A stretch of DNA of 64,000 nt from JBCBSP01 sp039819095 (GCA_039819095.1 JBCBSP010000007.1:139133-203132); one strand, 5' to 3'. Positions 1 through 8,877 are shown, counted from the first letter of the stretch. The notes: generated by a model not told the origin, from the letters alone. Numbers and translations are program-made.

Positions 1-1
1 G

Positions 2-1111
2 CTCGTCAATCCCCCGGCCGGCGCGCAGCCAGTCCCCGCAACCGCCTTCGCCTCGGCTGAAGCCGGACCGCAGACCCCGCCGGGGCTGTACACGCTCGGC
101 CCGGCGCGCGAGACGCTGAACGCGGTGCGCGGCGATATCGTGCTGGAGCCGCTGGCGCGCGACCTGCCGGGCGCGGTCTTCGAAACCCTGGATGGCGTCG
201 CCGAACAGCGCCTCGCTGGTTCGCTCCTGGTGCTCGCCGCGATCCTGTTTGCGCTGGATGTGATCATCGCGCTGGCGATGGCGGGACGCTTGCCGGCCCT
301 GCCCCGCACGCTTGGAGCCGGAGCTATAGCCCTTCTCGCCAGCGTCGTGTTGACCGGCCTGATCCAGTCGCCCGCCATGGCCCAGACTCCACCGCCCAGC
401 CCGGCGCTGGAGAATGCGCTGGATGTGCGTCTGGCCTATGTGCTGACCGGCGATGCGCGCATTGATGCGATGAGCGAGGCCGGGCTGACAGGCCTCTCCA
501 GAGAGATCACCAGGCGCAGCGCCATTGAGCCGGTCGCGCCGCGCGGCGTTGATATCGAAACCGACCCCATCCTCTACTTTCCGGTGCTCTACTGGCCGGT
601 GACGCTGGATGCGCCTTCGCTTTCGCAAGATGCGGCGGAGAAGCTGGAAGCCTACATTCAGGCTGGCGGGCTGATCGTGTTCGATACACAGGACGCGGCC
701 GAGGCCGCCGCGCGCATCGGCCCTCACCCGGGCTTGGTGCGCGTCCTGGAAGCGGTCGATGTGCCCGCTCTGATGCGCGCGCCTGAAGACCATGTTCTCA
801 CCCGCACTTTCTACATCACGGACGGCTTTCCCGGCCGCCATTCCGGCGGAGCGGTCTGGGTGGAAGCCGATCCGGACGGGTCCTCGCGCGATGGAACCAG
901 CGGCGTGGTCATCGGCTCAGCCGACTGGGCGGCGGCCTGGGCGGTCAGCCCTGATGGCGGCTTCATGGCGCCGGTCGAAGGCGGCGCGCGCCAGCGCGAG
1001 ATGGCGTACCGCTTCGGCGTCAATCTCGCCATGTATGCGCTCACCGGCAATTACAAGGAAGATCAGGTCCATGTCAGCGCCATCCTTGAGCGACTGGGGC
1101 GCGAACCATGA
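2..1111 (+). CDS. DUF4159 domain protein, C-terminal part (5' end outside window)
   Basis: The reading frame is open to the left edge, so the first 369 visible residues are the C-terminal part of a longer protein; the GTG at 125 is internal. One hydrophobic stretch near visible residues 70-100 suggests a membrane segment, followed by a domain with the DUF4159 look: LDVRLAYVLTGD, then a YFPVLYWPVT strand and a GGLIVFDTQD strand. In alphaproteobacteria, DUF4159 proteins usually carry a BatA-like N-terminus and sit in a MoxR ATPase/DUF58/VWA cluster. The next gene overlaps by 4 nt, so the two are probably translationally coupled. The biochemical role of the family is not established. Confidence 0.8.
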   Translation, partial: LVNPPAGAQPVPATAFASAEAGPQTPPGLYTLGPARETLNAVRGDIVLEPLARDLPGAVFETLDGVAEQRLAGSLLVLAAILFALDVIIALAMAGRLPALPRTLGAGAIALLASVVLTGLIQSPAMAQTPPPSPALENALDVRLAYVLTGDARIDAMSEAGLTGLSREITRRSAIEPVAPRGVDIETDPILYFPVLYWPVTLDAPSLSQDAAEKLEAYIQAGGLIVFDTQDAAEAAARIGPHPGLVRVLEAVDVPALMRAPEDHVLTRTFYITDGFPGRHSGGAVWVEADPDGSSRDGTSGVVIGSADWAAAWAVSPDGGFMAPVEGGARQREMAYRFGVNLAMYALTGNYKEDQVHVSAILERLGREP

Positions 1112-3150
1112 GCGCGGCTGAACTCGCCTTCAGCCCGCTGGCGCCGAGCTGGGCGCTCATGGCGCTCGGCGCCGCGCTGACGCTGGCGGCGCTGGGGGCT
1201 TTCGCGCGCGGTCTTAAAGGCTGGCTCTGGCGCGCCCTCGCCGGCGGCGCCCTGATCGCGGCGCTTGCCAATCCGGGCCTCGTCACCGAGCTGCGCGAAC
1301 CCTTGCCCGATATCGCACTGCTGGTGGTCGATGACAGCGAGTCCATGGCCATTGGCGAACGCGCCAATGAAGCCGAAGCCATCGCCCAGACGGTTCGCGA
1401 GGCGGCCGACTCCGATCCTTCGCTGGAGCTAGTCGAAATCGCCGGAGGTCGCGACGCGCAGGGCACGCGCCTGTTTGAAACCATTCGAGGTGGCCTGGCG
1501 GAAATTCCACGCTCGCGTCTGGCCGGCGTCATCGCCGCGAGCGACGGCCGGATACACGACACCGAAATCGACGCTGAAGCGCTGGCGCTGAACGCGCCTG
1601 CCCACCTTATGCTCGCCGGGAACGCCAATGCCGGCGACCGCCGCCTGATCATCACAGAGGCGCCGCGCTACGGGCTGGTCGATGATCCCATCACCTTCAC
1701 CCTGCGCGTGGAGGACAGCGCGATCGAGGCTGAAGGCACCGCCTTGGTCCGGCTCAGCGTGGATGGCGGCGAGGAGATCACCGCCCGCGCGCGCATCGGC
1801 GAGGACATTCAGGTGCGCGCCCGCATCAATAATCGCGGCGCCAATGTGGTTCAGATCGAGGTCGACCCCGGCCCGCAGGAATTGTCGCTCATAAACAACC
1901 GCGCCGCGGTGAGCGTGACCGGCGTGCGCGACCGGCTGCGTGTTCTGTTGATCACCGGCGAGCCCCATAACGGTGCGCGCGCCTGGCGCGACCTGCTCAA
2001 ATCGGACCCGTCCGTGGACCTCGTCCACTTCACCATTCTGCGCCCGCTGGAAAAACAGGACGGCACACCGCCTGAAGAACTGGCGCTGATCACCTTCCCG
2101 GTGTTCGAGCTGTTTCAGGAGCGGCTGACCGATTTCGATCTGGTCATCTTCGACCGCTATCGCCGACGCGGCATTCTTCTGCCCCGCTATTTCAACAATA
2201 TCGCGCAATACGTCGAACAGGGCGGCGCGCTTCTGGTGACCACCGGCCCGCCCTTCGCCGGCGGGGCGAGTCTTGCGCGCTCGCCGCTGGCCGGCGTGCT
2301 GCCGGCGCGCCCGGACGCCGTCATCGAGACCTGGCCCTATCGTCCGCAGGTCAGCGAACTGGGCGAGCGCCACCCCGTCACGGCGGCCTTCGCGGGCGCC
2401 GATGAACGCTGGGGCCATTGGTACCGGCGCATCGGCGCGCAGGCGCTGGGCGGGGAGACCTTGCTGGAAAACCCCGAGGGCGAGCCGCTTCTGGTGCTGG
2501 ACCGGGTCGGTCAGGGCCGCGCCGCCATGCTGCTGTCGGACCAGGCCTGGCTGTGGGCGCGCGGCCATGAAGGCGGCGGCCCGCATGACGAGCTCTTCCG
2601 CCGGGTCGCACACTGGCTGATGGGCGAACCGGAGCTCGACGAAGAACGCCTCTCGGCCACCGTGTCCGACGGCGTATTGCGCACCGCCCGCAACACGCTC
2701 GCTGAAACCCCGCCGGAGCTGGAGGCGAGCTGGCCTTCTGGACGGGTGGAGACGCTGCAGATGATCGCCGACGGGCCGGGACGCTTCATCGCCGATACGC
2801 CCGCGCTGGAAACAGGGCTGGTGCGCCTGCGCTCCGATGATCTGACCACCGTGGCCGCCTCCGGCGCGCTGAACCCGCGCGAATACGCTGAGCTGTCACC
2901 CGACCCTGAAGGACTTGGAGCGCTGCGAACCGAAACCGGCGGCGGTGTCTATCGGCTAAGCGAGGGCGTTCCGGACCTGCGCCGTCCGCGCGCCGGCGCC
3001 GTTCAGGCCGGCTTCAACTGGGCCGGGCTGCAGCGCAATAGCGCCTATGTGGTGGTGGAAGCCGAACGCACCCCCCTCGCACCCGCCCTTCTGATCGTCG
3101 CGATCCTGCTGGCGCTGTTCGCCGGCGCCTGGCGTCGCGAGGGTGAGTGA
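1108..3150 (+). CDS. Membrane protein with VWA-like and glutamine-amidotransferase-like regions
   Basis: This 680-residue protein starts at an ATGA overlap with the DUF4159 gene. Two hydrophobic helices near residues 12-58 and one at the C-terminus (about 655-673) flank a large soluble part. Residues about 65-170 begin with DIALLVVDDSESM, like a von Willebrand A fold with a DxSxS-type start. Residues about 275-500 resemble the class I glutamine-amidotransferase-like fold found in MoxR/DUF58 clusters (RVLLITGEPH, then GGALLVTTGPPFAGG), but I see no catalytic Cys nucleophile, so enzymatic activity is doubtful. It is probably a scaffold in a MoxR AAA/VWA envelope system. Confidence 0.75.
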   Translation: MSAAELAFSPLAPSWALMALGAALTLAALGAFARGLKGWLWRALAGGALIAALANPGLVTELREPLPDIALLVVDDSESMAIGERANEAEAIAQTVREAADSDPSLELVEIAGGRDAQGTRLFETIRGGLAEIPRSRLAGVIAASDGRIHDTEIDAEALALNAPAHLMLAGNANAGDRRLIITEAPRYGLVDDPITFTLRVEDSAIEAEGTALVRLSVDGGEEITARARIGEDIQVRARINNRGANVVQIEVDPGPQELSLINNRAAVSVTGVRDRLRVLLITGEPHNGARAWRDLLKSDPSVDLVHFTILRPLEKQDGTPPEELALITFPVFELFQERLTDFDLVIFDRYRRRGILLPRYFNNIAQYVEQGGALLVTTGPPFAGGASLARSPLAGVLPARPDAVIETWPYRPQVSELGERHPVTAAFAGADERWGHWYRRIGAQALGGETLLENPEGEPLLVLDRVGQGRAAMLLSDQAWLWARGHEGGGPHDELFRRVAHWLMGEPELDEERLSATVSDGVLRTARNTLAETPPELEASWPSGRVETLQMIADGPGRFIADTPALETGLVRLRSDDLTTVAASGALNPREYAELSPDPEGLGALRTETGGGVYRLSEGVPDLRRPRAGAVQAGFNWAGLQRNSAYVVVEAERTPLAPALLIVAILLALFAGAWRREGE

Positions 3151-3260
3151 TTAAATCTTCACTGGAAACAATGTCTGCGGATTTGTGGAATTAACTCCAG
3201 TCGCCAGCCGTCCTATCTGCCTCCTCAACGAGGTCATGCCTCACACCAATGGAGGAAGAG

Positions 3261-3959
3261 ATGATTGATATTCGACGTTTCGACAGCCTTGGCGCGTTTC
3301 AGACCGATTGGCTGAACGCCAAGCATCATTTCAGCTTTGGCGGCTATCACGACCCCAGCCGGATGGGATGGGGCGCGCTCAGGGTCTGGAATGATGACGC
3401 GATCCGCGCCCAGACCGGCTTTCCGCCTCACCCGCATGCGGAGATGGAGATCATCACCTATGTGCGCGAAGGCGCGATCACGCATGAGGACAGCCTGGGC
3501 AATCGCGGCCGCACCGAGGCCGGCGATATCCAGGTGATGAGCGCCGGCTCCGGCATTCGCCACTCGGAGTATAATCTGGAGGATGAAACCACGCGCATTT
3601 TCCAGATCTGGATCATGCCCGATGAGCGCGGCGGCGAGCCGTACTGGAATGCGCGTGAGTTTCCCAAAGCCGATCGGGCCGGCGAGCTTGTCGTTCTGGC
3701 CTCAGGACGCGACGGCGATGAAGACGCGCTGCCCATCCGGGCCGACGCCCGCGTGCTGGGCGCGACGCTTAAAGCCGGCGAAACCGTCCGCTATGCGCTG
3801 GAAGAAGGCCGTCACGCCTATTTGACGCCCGCCGAGGGCGTGGTCTCGGTCAATGGCGAGACCGTCAACGCCCGCGACGGCGCAGCCATCCGCGATCTCG
3901 ATCAGATCGAGATCACCGCGTCTGAGGATGCGGAGATTGTGATGGTGGACAGCCGATAG
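3261..3959 (+). CDS. Pirin family protein (YhhW-like)
   Basis: A 232-residue bicupin. The ATG at 3261 is chosen because GGAGGAAGAG lies directly before it; the in-frame ATG at 3249 overlaps that ribosome binding site. The N-terminal cupin carries HPHAEMEIITY, THEDS and GIRHSEYN, which supply the three His and one Glu metal ligands typical of pirins. E. coli YhhW, the closest well-known relative, has quercetinase activity in vitro; the physiological substrate is unknown. The gene is monocistronic, with a strong hairpin 23 bp after its stop. Confidence 0.93.
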   Translation: MIDIRRFDSLGAFQTDWLNAKHHFSFGGYHDPSRMGWGALRVWNDDAIRAQTGFPPHPHAEMEIITYVREGAITHEDSLGNRGRTEAGDIQVMSAGSGIRHSEYNLEDETTRIFQIWIMPDERGGEPYWNAREFPKADRAGELVVLASGRDGDEDALPIRADARVLGATLKAGETVRYALEEGRHAYLTPAEGVVSVNGETVNARDGAAIRDLDQIEITASEDAEIVMVDSR

Positions 3960-3981
3960 TAGGCGACTGAATGGAGCTGAT

Positions 3982-4010
3982 GGGCGGACGCGAATGCGTC
4001 CGCCCGTTTC
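3982..4010 (+). terminator. Rho-independent terminator after the pirin gene
   Basis: A perfect 10-bp stem (3982-3991 with 3996-4005, arms GGGCGGACGC/GCGTCCGCCC) closes a GAAT loop and is followed by GTTTC. It lies between the convergent pirin gene and the DUF2306 gene. The U-tract is short, but the stem is very stable. Confidence 0.75.
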
Positions 4011-4027
4011 TCATGAGCCGCGCCGGC

Positions 4028-4852
4028 CTAGCTGGCCAGGCGCGGCAGCCAGAACATCATGGCCGCGCCGACCACGCCAGTGGCGGTGATCCCGGCGCCG
4101 GCGAAGACCAGCCCGGCAGCGGCGTAACGCAAGGTTGGCCCGCCCTTGTCGCGGGCATATTGGTAGACCTCAAGGATCACCAACGGCGCACCATAGCAGC
4201 CAAAGACGAGGAAGTAGTCCACCGGCCCGTCGAGCATGCGACCCACGCCGGGCATGGCGCCGCCGGTCGCGATCATCCAGAAGCCGTACCCAACCCGAAA
4301 GAACCAGACCCCGCTCGCTGCGATGAACAGGCGCAGCGCCCAGCGGTGATGAGCGTCGAAACGCCGGACCAGGGCAGCGCGCAACGCCAGACCGGCGAAG
4401 ACAATGATCAGAACGGCGTTGATCGAAATTCCGATCTCCGGGATCAGCCCGGCCATTCCCCGCCCCCAGGTCAGATAGAGCGCGCCAAGGCTGATCACGA
4501 CGGCGACCGTCAGATAAATCCGACCGGTCCAGCGGTGGAATACCGGGAAGGCCTGGCGGATCTGCGGGATGAATTGCAGCGGCCCGGCGACCGTAATCAG
4601 GAAAGCCAAAGCCAGGTGGAGGAGGAGGTTGAAATTGCCGAAGGCGTCTCCGTCCACGATGCCGACGATGAGCCGCCGCGACATGGCTTCCCAGTCCGCC
4701 TCCAGCACCGACCCTCCAAAATGCACGAGGATGTAATAGGCGAAAAAGAACTGGCCGAAGGCGGCGATTATGAACCAGGTGGCGGCTGAGGCGCGCAGCG
4801 TGTTTCGCGCGTGAGCCCGCTCGCCGCTCGGCCCTGCCAGACTTGTACTCAT
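4028..4852 (-). CDS. DUF2306 family membrane protein
   Basis: A 274-residue polytopic membrane protein with about seven or eight hydrophobic segments. The ATG at 4852 follows a GGAG ribosome binding site (about 4862); an upstream in-frame ATG at 4903 has no such site. The DUF2306 core is clear: AGPLQFIPQIRQ, then FHRWTGRIYL, then HHRWALRLF, which provide conserved His and Arg residues within or next to the membrane. The family is of unknown function. It is divergently transcribed from a membrane-anchored AraC regulator at 5124, which makes that regulator the obvious candidate controller. Confidence 0.85.
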   Translation of the reverse strand: MSTSLAGPSGERAHARNTLRASAATWFIIAAFGQFFFAYYILVHFGGSVLEADWEAMSRRLIVGIVDGDAFGNFNLLLHLALAFLITVAGPLQFIPQIRQAFPVFHRWTGRIYLTVAVVISLGALYLTWGRGMAGLIPEIGISINAVLIIVFAGLALRAALVRRFDAHHRWALRLFIAASGVWFFRVGYGFWMIATGGAMPGVGRMLDGPVDYFLVFGCYGAPLVILEVYQYARDKGGPTLRYAAAGLVFAGAGITATGVVGAAMMFWLPRLAS

Positions 4853-4982
4853 GATACGATCTCCAATCAGCAAAACACGCCCGTGCAGGCGCGCGACAGG
4901 CAACAGAATCGAAACGGGCTGTCTGGTCTCGCCGGTTCGGAAATCGGCTGGAACCGGGCCGGTTTCGGCGTTTGGCTGAACG

Positions 4983-5009
4983 AAAATCGATCACCGATTT
5001 TGAAATCGA
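4983..5009. promoter_or_regulatory. Candidate operator in the DUF2306/araC divergent promoter region
   Basis: A perfect 7-bp inverted repeat, AAAATCG-ATCAC-CGATTTT (4983-5001), is followed at once by a third related half-site, GAAATCGA (5002-5009). It lies in the 271-bp gap between the divergent DUF2306 and AraC-family genes, which has no other obvious feature. AraC-type proteins often bind such repeats near their own promoters. Assignment to this regulator is inference from position. Confidence 0.45.
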
Positions 5010-5123
5010 CCGGTATTCGCGAACCTTTCCATCTAGCGTGCTGAGCGATGAGAGCGCTCGCGCTCAGGCCGCAGCGTGCTACGCTCACCGAAGCTTTGAT
5101 CTGTAGACGAACGAGACGCGCCC

Positions 5124-6155
5124 ATGGTCGACCTCACCCTGTTTCAAACGCTTGCCGCATGCGTCATGCTGGGCGTGCTCATCCTTTCAGTCCTGCGGCG
5201 GACCGAGACCTATCTGAGCTGGGCCTGGATTGCGTTCTGCACTTCGGCGACGGCCTCGCTGCTGCTGCGCGGCCTGGGCGATGACGCCGGGCAGATCGGC
5301 CTGCTCCTGCTCGCGCCAGCCTCAGCCACCTGCGGGGCCTCCTGGCTTCTGGCCCGGGCCTTGTTTCGCGAGGGGCGCCCCTTCGGCGCGGCGCATCTGA
5401 TTGTCGTTGCGGTGATCGCGGCGGTGAACTTGTCTCCGGCCGGGGCGCTCGGAGCAGCCCTGGGCAATCTTCAGGACCTGCTGGCCTCCACGGTGATCGT
5501 TCTGACTTTGTGGGAAGGCGTTCGCGGATGGGCTCAGCTCCACTCTCGCGCAGAGAAAGCCGTGCGCCTTTTCTTCCTTAGCGTCACTGCAGCAGCCGTA
5601 TTGGTCGCGGTTGTCTGGCTGCGCGAGACGTCTGACGCAGCCTGGCTGGGCGATGCGGTGGAAACAGCTGCTCTGCTGGCTGTCTCCGCCGCCGCCGCCC
5701 TTTGCGTGCTTTTTCGCGGTCGGCATCCGCTTGGCGGAGGTGCGCCACAGAGAAGAATGCCGACTGACGCCAACCTGCGGCGCATTGACTCGGAAATCCG
5801 TGATCTTGGCGAACGTCTTGATGCGCTCGTACGCCGTGAACAGCTGTATCTGAAGTCTGACCTGAAGGTCGCCGACATAGCGCGCCTGTTACACGCGCCG
5901 GAATATAAGGTTACGCGCGCCATCACCGGCGCATTGCGGGCGCCCAACTTTAATCAGTTCATCAATCGATTGCGCGTCGATCACGCGCGTCGTCTCATGG
6001 AAGACGACCCGCACCTGTCCATCCTGGCGGTGGCTTTCGATAGTGGTTTCGCATCGATCGGACCGTTTAATCGGGCCTTCAAAGCCATCACAGGCCGGAC
6101 TCCGCGCGCATATCGAGCCGAGCGCGGCGAGGGCTCAAGCCTCGCTGCGGAGTAA
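5124..6155 (+). CDS. AraC family regulator with seven-helix membrane N-terminus
   Basis: The 343-residue protein has about seven hydrophobic segments in residues 5-205, a linker with a short helical stretch (EIRDLGERLDALVRREQLY), and an AraC/XylS double helix-turn-helix domain at about 245-335. The first HTH contains DLKVADIARLLHAPEY; the second carries FDSGFASIGPFNRAFK and the signature GRTPRAYR. It is therefore a one-component regulator that would bind DNA while anchored in the inner membrane, sensing an unknown signal. The start ATG has only a weak upstream purine run. It is divergent from the DUF2306 membrane protein gene. Confidence 0.9.
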   Translation: MVDLTLFQTLAACVMLGVLILSVLRRTETYLSWAWIAFCTSATASLLLRGLGDDAGQIGLLLLAPASATCGASWLLARALFREGRPFGAAHLIVVAVIAAVNLSPAGALGAALGNLQDLLASTVIVLTLWEGVRGWAQLHSRAEKAVRLFFLSVTAAAVLVAVVWLRETSDAAWLGDAVETAALLAVSAAAALCVLFRGRHPLGGGAPQRRMPTDANLRRIDSEIRDLGERLDALVRREQLYLKSDLKVADIARLLHAPEYKVTRAITGALRAPNFNQFINRLRVDHARRLMEDDPHLSILAVAFDSGFASIGPFNRAFKAITGRTPRAYRAERGEGSSLAAE

Positions 6156-6224
6156 AGGCAAGACACGGTTAACGCCCTTTGTCGATGATCGCGCCCGATC
6201 TTCCCGCGAAAGGACATCAAAGCC

Positions 6225-6446
6225 ATGCGCAAGACCTTGCTTGTCACCACAGCCTGCGCCTCTTTGTTTACTCCGGGCTGCGCGGTCGTGGGCGCCACCG
6301 CGATCGCGGCGGATGCGGCGGTGGGAACGGCCGGCTTCGTGATCGGAACCACGGGCGATCTCGCCGAAGGCACGATCCACGCCCTGACCCCGCTCGGCCC
6401 GGACGATGATGACGATGACGATGAGGGCGAAGACAGCCAGGACTGA
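6225..6446 (+). CDS. Small exported protein with poly-aspartate tail
   Basis: A 73-residue protein, preceded by GAAAGGACATC as ribosome binding site. The N-terminus is a signal sequence (MRKTLLVTTACASLFTPGC); TPGC could be a non-standard lipobox, so it may be a lipoprotein. The mature part is Ala/Gly-rich and hydrophobic, resembling small glycine-zipper-like envelope proteins (GATAIAADAAVGTAGFVIGTT). It ends in seven consecutive Asp plus Glu residues. No function can be assigned. Codon use is host-like, which supports a real gene. Confidence 0.65.
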   Translation: MRKTLLVTTACASLFTPGCAVVGATAIAADAAVGTAGFVIGTTGDLAEGTIHALTPLGPDDDDDDDEGEDSQD

Positions 6447-6566
6447 ACTTCGCCGGATCAGGCTCAAGCGCAGCGCGCATTGTGATCACGAAGTGCTGTG
6501 GGCTGGGTCGGGCGAGTGCTATACTCACCTTCGGGCTGGGGCCCATGGACTGAAAAGGAGATCGCC

Positions 6567-7112
6567 ATGCGCGCCTTCATTGCACTGCTTGCTGCGGTAA
6601 CGCTCGCTGCTCCGGCGCTCGCTCAACGCGGCTGGCATGGCGGCCTGGATCGCAGCTTTTCCGGACCGGTCGCCATCACCTCCATCACCATTGGTGAGGA
6701 ACTGGCCGAAGATGATGATGATATCGGCGAGCGCGAGTTCGCCCGCCTTATTGACGATCTTCGAGATGAGGTCGCCTCGCAACTGGCTGATATCGGCCGC
6801 TTCTCCGCCGAACCGGTCGCCGGCGCCGCGCGGCTGGAACTGGTCATCACCGACGCCAAGCCCAACCGGCCGACGCAGAACCAGCTGGGGCGCAGACCCG
6901 GCCTGTCGATCCGCAGCTTCAGCATTGGCGGCGCTGAAATTGAAGGTGTGCTTTATGACGCGAGCGGGGTCGAGATCGGCGCCTTTCGTTACGCCTATTT
7001 CAGCGACGACATCCGCGATGCCCGGGCGCGCTCGACCTGGAGCGATGCGCGGCGCAGCTTTGATCGCTTCGCCCGGCGCCTGGCGCGCGAGTTGAACACT
7101 CAGGCCAGCTGA
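6567..7112 (+). CDS. Secreted/periplasmic protein of unknown function
   Basis: The start at 6567 follows AAGGAG (6555-6560) and gives a clean signal peptide, MRAFIALLAAVTLAAPALA, with predicted cleavage after ALA; the longer frame from 6498 lacks this. The 181-residue product has an alternating strand/helix pattern, with an acidic stretch (EDDDDIGE) and a long Arg-rich C-terminal helix (SDARRSFDRFARRLARELN). The layout (exported, then an amphipathic helix bundle and a strand such as LELVITDAKP) loosely recalls DUF3313/DUF4410-type envelope proteins, but I cannot assign a family. Confidence 0.7.
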   Translation: MRAFIALLAAVTLAAPALAQRGWHGGLDRSFSGPVAITSITIGEELAEDDDDIGEREFARLIDDLRDEVASQLADIGRFSAEPVAGAARLELVITDAKPNRPTQNQLGRRPGLSIRSFSIGGAEIEGVLYDASGVEIGAFRYAYFSDDIRDARARSTWSDARRSFDRFARRLARELNTQAS

Positions 7113-7150
7113 TCGGCGCCCTGATGGGTCGGCGCTACGGTGCGCCGATC
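7111..7150. terminator. Inverted repeat at the convergent exported-protein/queE end
   Basis: A perfect 9-bp inverted repeat (GATCGGCGC at 7111-7119, GCGCCGATC at 7142-7150) brackets a 22-bp loop that contains the queE stop codon. There is no U-tract on either strand. It may act as a bidirectional structure ending both convergent transcripts; this is inference. Confidence 0.35.
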
Positions 7151-7764
7151 CATTTATGCGTCTGCAGGCTGAGACGCCATTTGGGGTGTTTCAGACAGTA
7201 CTGATAGGCGGCCTCGGCGTTTTCCATCTGCCGGGGACCGTCCATTGGCTGCAGGCGAAATTGCTGGAAATCGAGATGATCGTAGGCTTCCGGCGGGGCG
7301 TCGGCCTGCGGGTAGACCAGTTTCAGCTCATGACCGCTGCTCTGCTTCAGAGGCGCGGTCGATTTGGGGCTGACGCAGATCCAGTCAATCCCGTCCGGCG
7401 CTTCGATCGTGCCGTTCGTCTCCACGGCGATCTCGAACCCGGCCCGGTGCAGCGCATCAATCAAGGCCCGGTCCAGCTGCAGCAACGGCTCGCCGCCCGT
7501 GCACACGACATAAGGCTCGCCGCCGCCCGGCCAGAGACCGGCGACCGCCCGCGAAAGCGCGTCGGCATCGGCGAATTTTCCGCCATTCACGCCGTCGGTC
7601 CCGACAAAATCCGTGTCGCAGAATGTGCAGACGGCCGTGGCGCGATCACGCTCCAGGCCACTCCACAGATTGCACCCGGCAAAGCGCAGAAAGACCGCAG
7701 GCCGGCCCGTCTGACCGCCCTCGCCCTGCACGGTGAGGAACATCTCCTTGACCGAATATGTCAC
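7135..7764 (-). CDS. queE: 7-carboxy-7-deazaguanine synthase QueE
   Basis: A radical SAM enzyme that converts 6-carboxytetrahydropterin to 7-carboxy-7-deazaguanine in the queuosine/preQ0 pathway. The GTG at 7764 is chosen because the family N-terminus (YSVKEMFLTVQGEG) begins there and GTGA overlaps the queC stop; a longer frame adds unconserved residues. The 209-residue protein has GRPAVFLRFAGCNLW, the spaced Cys of the QueE cluster (GCNLW and VCTFCDTDF), GGEPLLQ, and the C-terminal SLQTHKWIG. It is coupled to queC immediately upstream. queD and queF are not in this window. Confidence 0.95.
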   Translation of the reverse strand: MTYSVKEMFLTVQGEGGQTGRPAVFLRFAGCNLWSGLERDRATAVCTFCDTDFVGTDGVNGGKFADADALSRAVAGLWPGGGEPYVVCTGGEPLLQLDRALIDALHRAGFEIAVETNGTIEAPDGIDWICVSPKSTAPLKQSSGHELKLVYPQADAPPEAYDHLDFQQFRLQPMDGPRQMENAEAAYQYCLKHPKWRLSLQTHKWIGAP

Positions 7765-8486
7765 CGGGCCGCCCCCTCGCGCCATTCGCGCCAGCCCTTT
7801 TCGCGCAGCTCGCACGCCGGACAGTTCGCGCAGCCATAGCCCCAATCGTGACGCGTCCCACGTTCGCCGCGATAACAGCTATGGGTCTCTTCTTCGATCA
7901 GGTCGATCAAGGCATCATCGCCAAGTGAGGCCGCCAGCGTCCAGGTTTCAGCCTTGGTCAAGTGCATCAGCGGGGTGTCGATGCGCATCGACTCGCCGAG
8001 CCCCAGGCTGATCGCGCGCTCCTGGGCCTCAATCGTTTCGCTGCGACAGTCCGGATAGCCGGAATAATCGGTCTGGCAAACGCCGGCGACGAGAACCGAA
8101 GCGCCGCGCCGATAGGCGTGGGCCGCCGCCACCGTCAGAAAGACCAGATTGCGCGCCGGCACAAAGCTTGTCGGCAGACCTTTGCGATCAATCTCAAACT
8201 CGCGTTCAGCCGTGAGCGCGGTATCCGACAACCCGCCATAGCCGGACAGGTCAACCTCAACATCCTCGCCCAGACGCTCCGCCCAGCCCGGCGCGATGGC
8301 GCCGATCTTCGCGCGTACGCGCTGGCGCGCCTGCAGCTCAACTCCATGACGCTGGCCATAGGCGAAGCCGATGGTTTCCACACGCGCATAACGCGCCAGC
8401 GCCCAGGCCAGGCAGGTGGCCGAATCCTGCCCGCCTGAAAAAAGCACCAGCGCGGCCTCGTTCGCGATATCCTCGTTTTCAGTCAT
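7761..8486 (-). CDS. queC: 7-cyano-7-deazaguanine synthase QueC
   Basis: An ATP-dependent ligase that turns 7-carboxy-7-deazaguanine into preQ0 for queuosine synthesis. The 241-residue protein has the PP-loop SGGQDSATC near residues 17-25. Four zinc-binding Cys sit near the C-terminus (HSCYRGE, then GYGCANCPACELR), with the family motifs FVPARNL and DYSGYPDCR. It forms a two-gene operon with queE, overlapping by 4 nt (GTGA), and is divergent from cutA with about 50 bp between the starts. Confidence 0.97.
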   Translation of the reverse strand: MTENEDIANEAALVLFSGGQDSATCLAWALARYARVETIGFAYGQRHGVELQARQRVRAKIGAIAPGWAERLGEDVEVDLSGYGGLSDTALTAEREFEIDRKGLPTSFVPARNLVFLTVAAAHAYRRGASVLVAGVCQTDYSGYPDCRSETIEAQERAISLGLGESMRIDTPLMHLTKAETWTLAASLGDDALIDLIEEETHSCYRGERGTRHDWGYGCANCPACELREKGWREWREGAAR

Positions 8487-8535
8487 GGGACGCTATATCC
8501 GCCGCCCAAGCCCGCCTCGCAAGCCGGAGAGCCAG

Positions 8536-8877
8536 ATGACCGACGCTGAAGCGCCCGCCATGAGACTGATCTACACCACCTGGCCGGATGCGGAGGCGGC
8601 TGAGCGCGTCGCTGCAGTCTTGCTCAACGACCGTCTGGTCGCCTGCGCGAATATGCTCGCGCCGATGCGCTCAGTGTTCCGCTGGGAAGGCGCGGTGCAG
8701 CGCGAAACCGAGATCCCGGTCCTGTTCAAGACCAGCGCCAGACGCGCCGTTGAGGTGCAGCAGCGCATCTCCGCGCTTCACCCGTATGACGAGCCCTGCA
8801 TCATCGCCCTGCCGGTCGACAGTCGTGCAAGCTCGGAAGGGTTTCTACGCTGGGTCTCCCTTCAAGTGAGCGGTTGA
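8536..8877 (+). CDS. cutA: Divalent cation tolerance protein CutA
   Basis: The ATG at 8536, with GGAGAG about 6 bp upstream, gives a 113-residue protein matching CutA length; an in-frame ATG at 8416 would overlap queC. Family features: YTTWPDAEAAERVAAVLL at the N-terminus, LVACANML, then SVFRWEGAVQRETEIPVLFKT, and HPYDEPCIIALPV, which holds the conserved His/Tyr/Pro region. CutA forms trimers with a PII-like fold and has been linked to metal tolerance, though its molecular job is unsettled. Confidence 0.96.
   Translation: MTDAEAPAMRLIYTTWPDAEAAERVAAVLLNDRLVACANMLAPMRSVFRWEGAVQRETEIPVLFKTSARRAVEVQQRISALHPYDEPCIIALPVDSRASSEGFLRWVSLQVSG

Noticed and set aside
1429..2613. Long minus-strand frame of about 390 codons
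   Set aside because: It lies wholly antisense to the amidotransferase-like gene, has shadow-type composition (Ala/Arg/Gln/His-rich) and no motif.
3971..4789. Plus-strand frame of about 270 codons
   Set aside because: It is antisense to the DUF2306 gene and hydrophilic with no motif; the minus-strand reading has clear membrane helices and family motifs.
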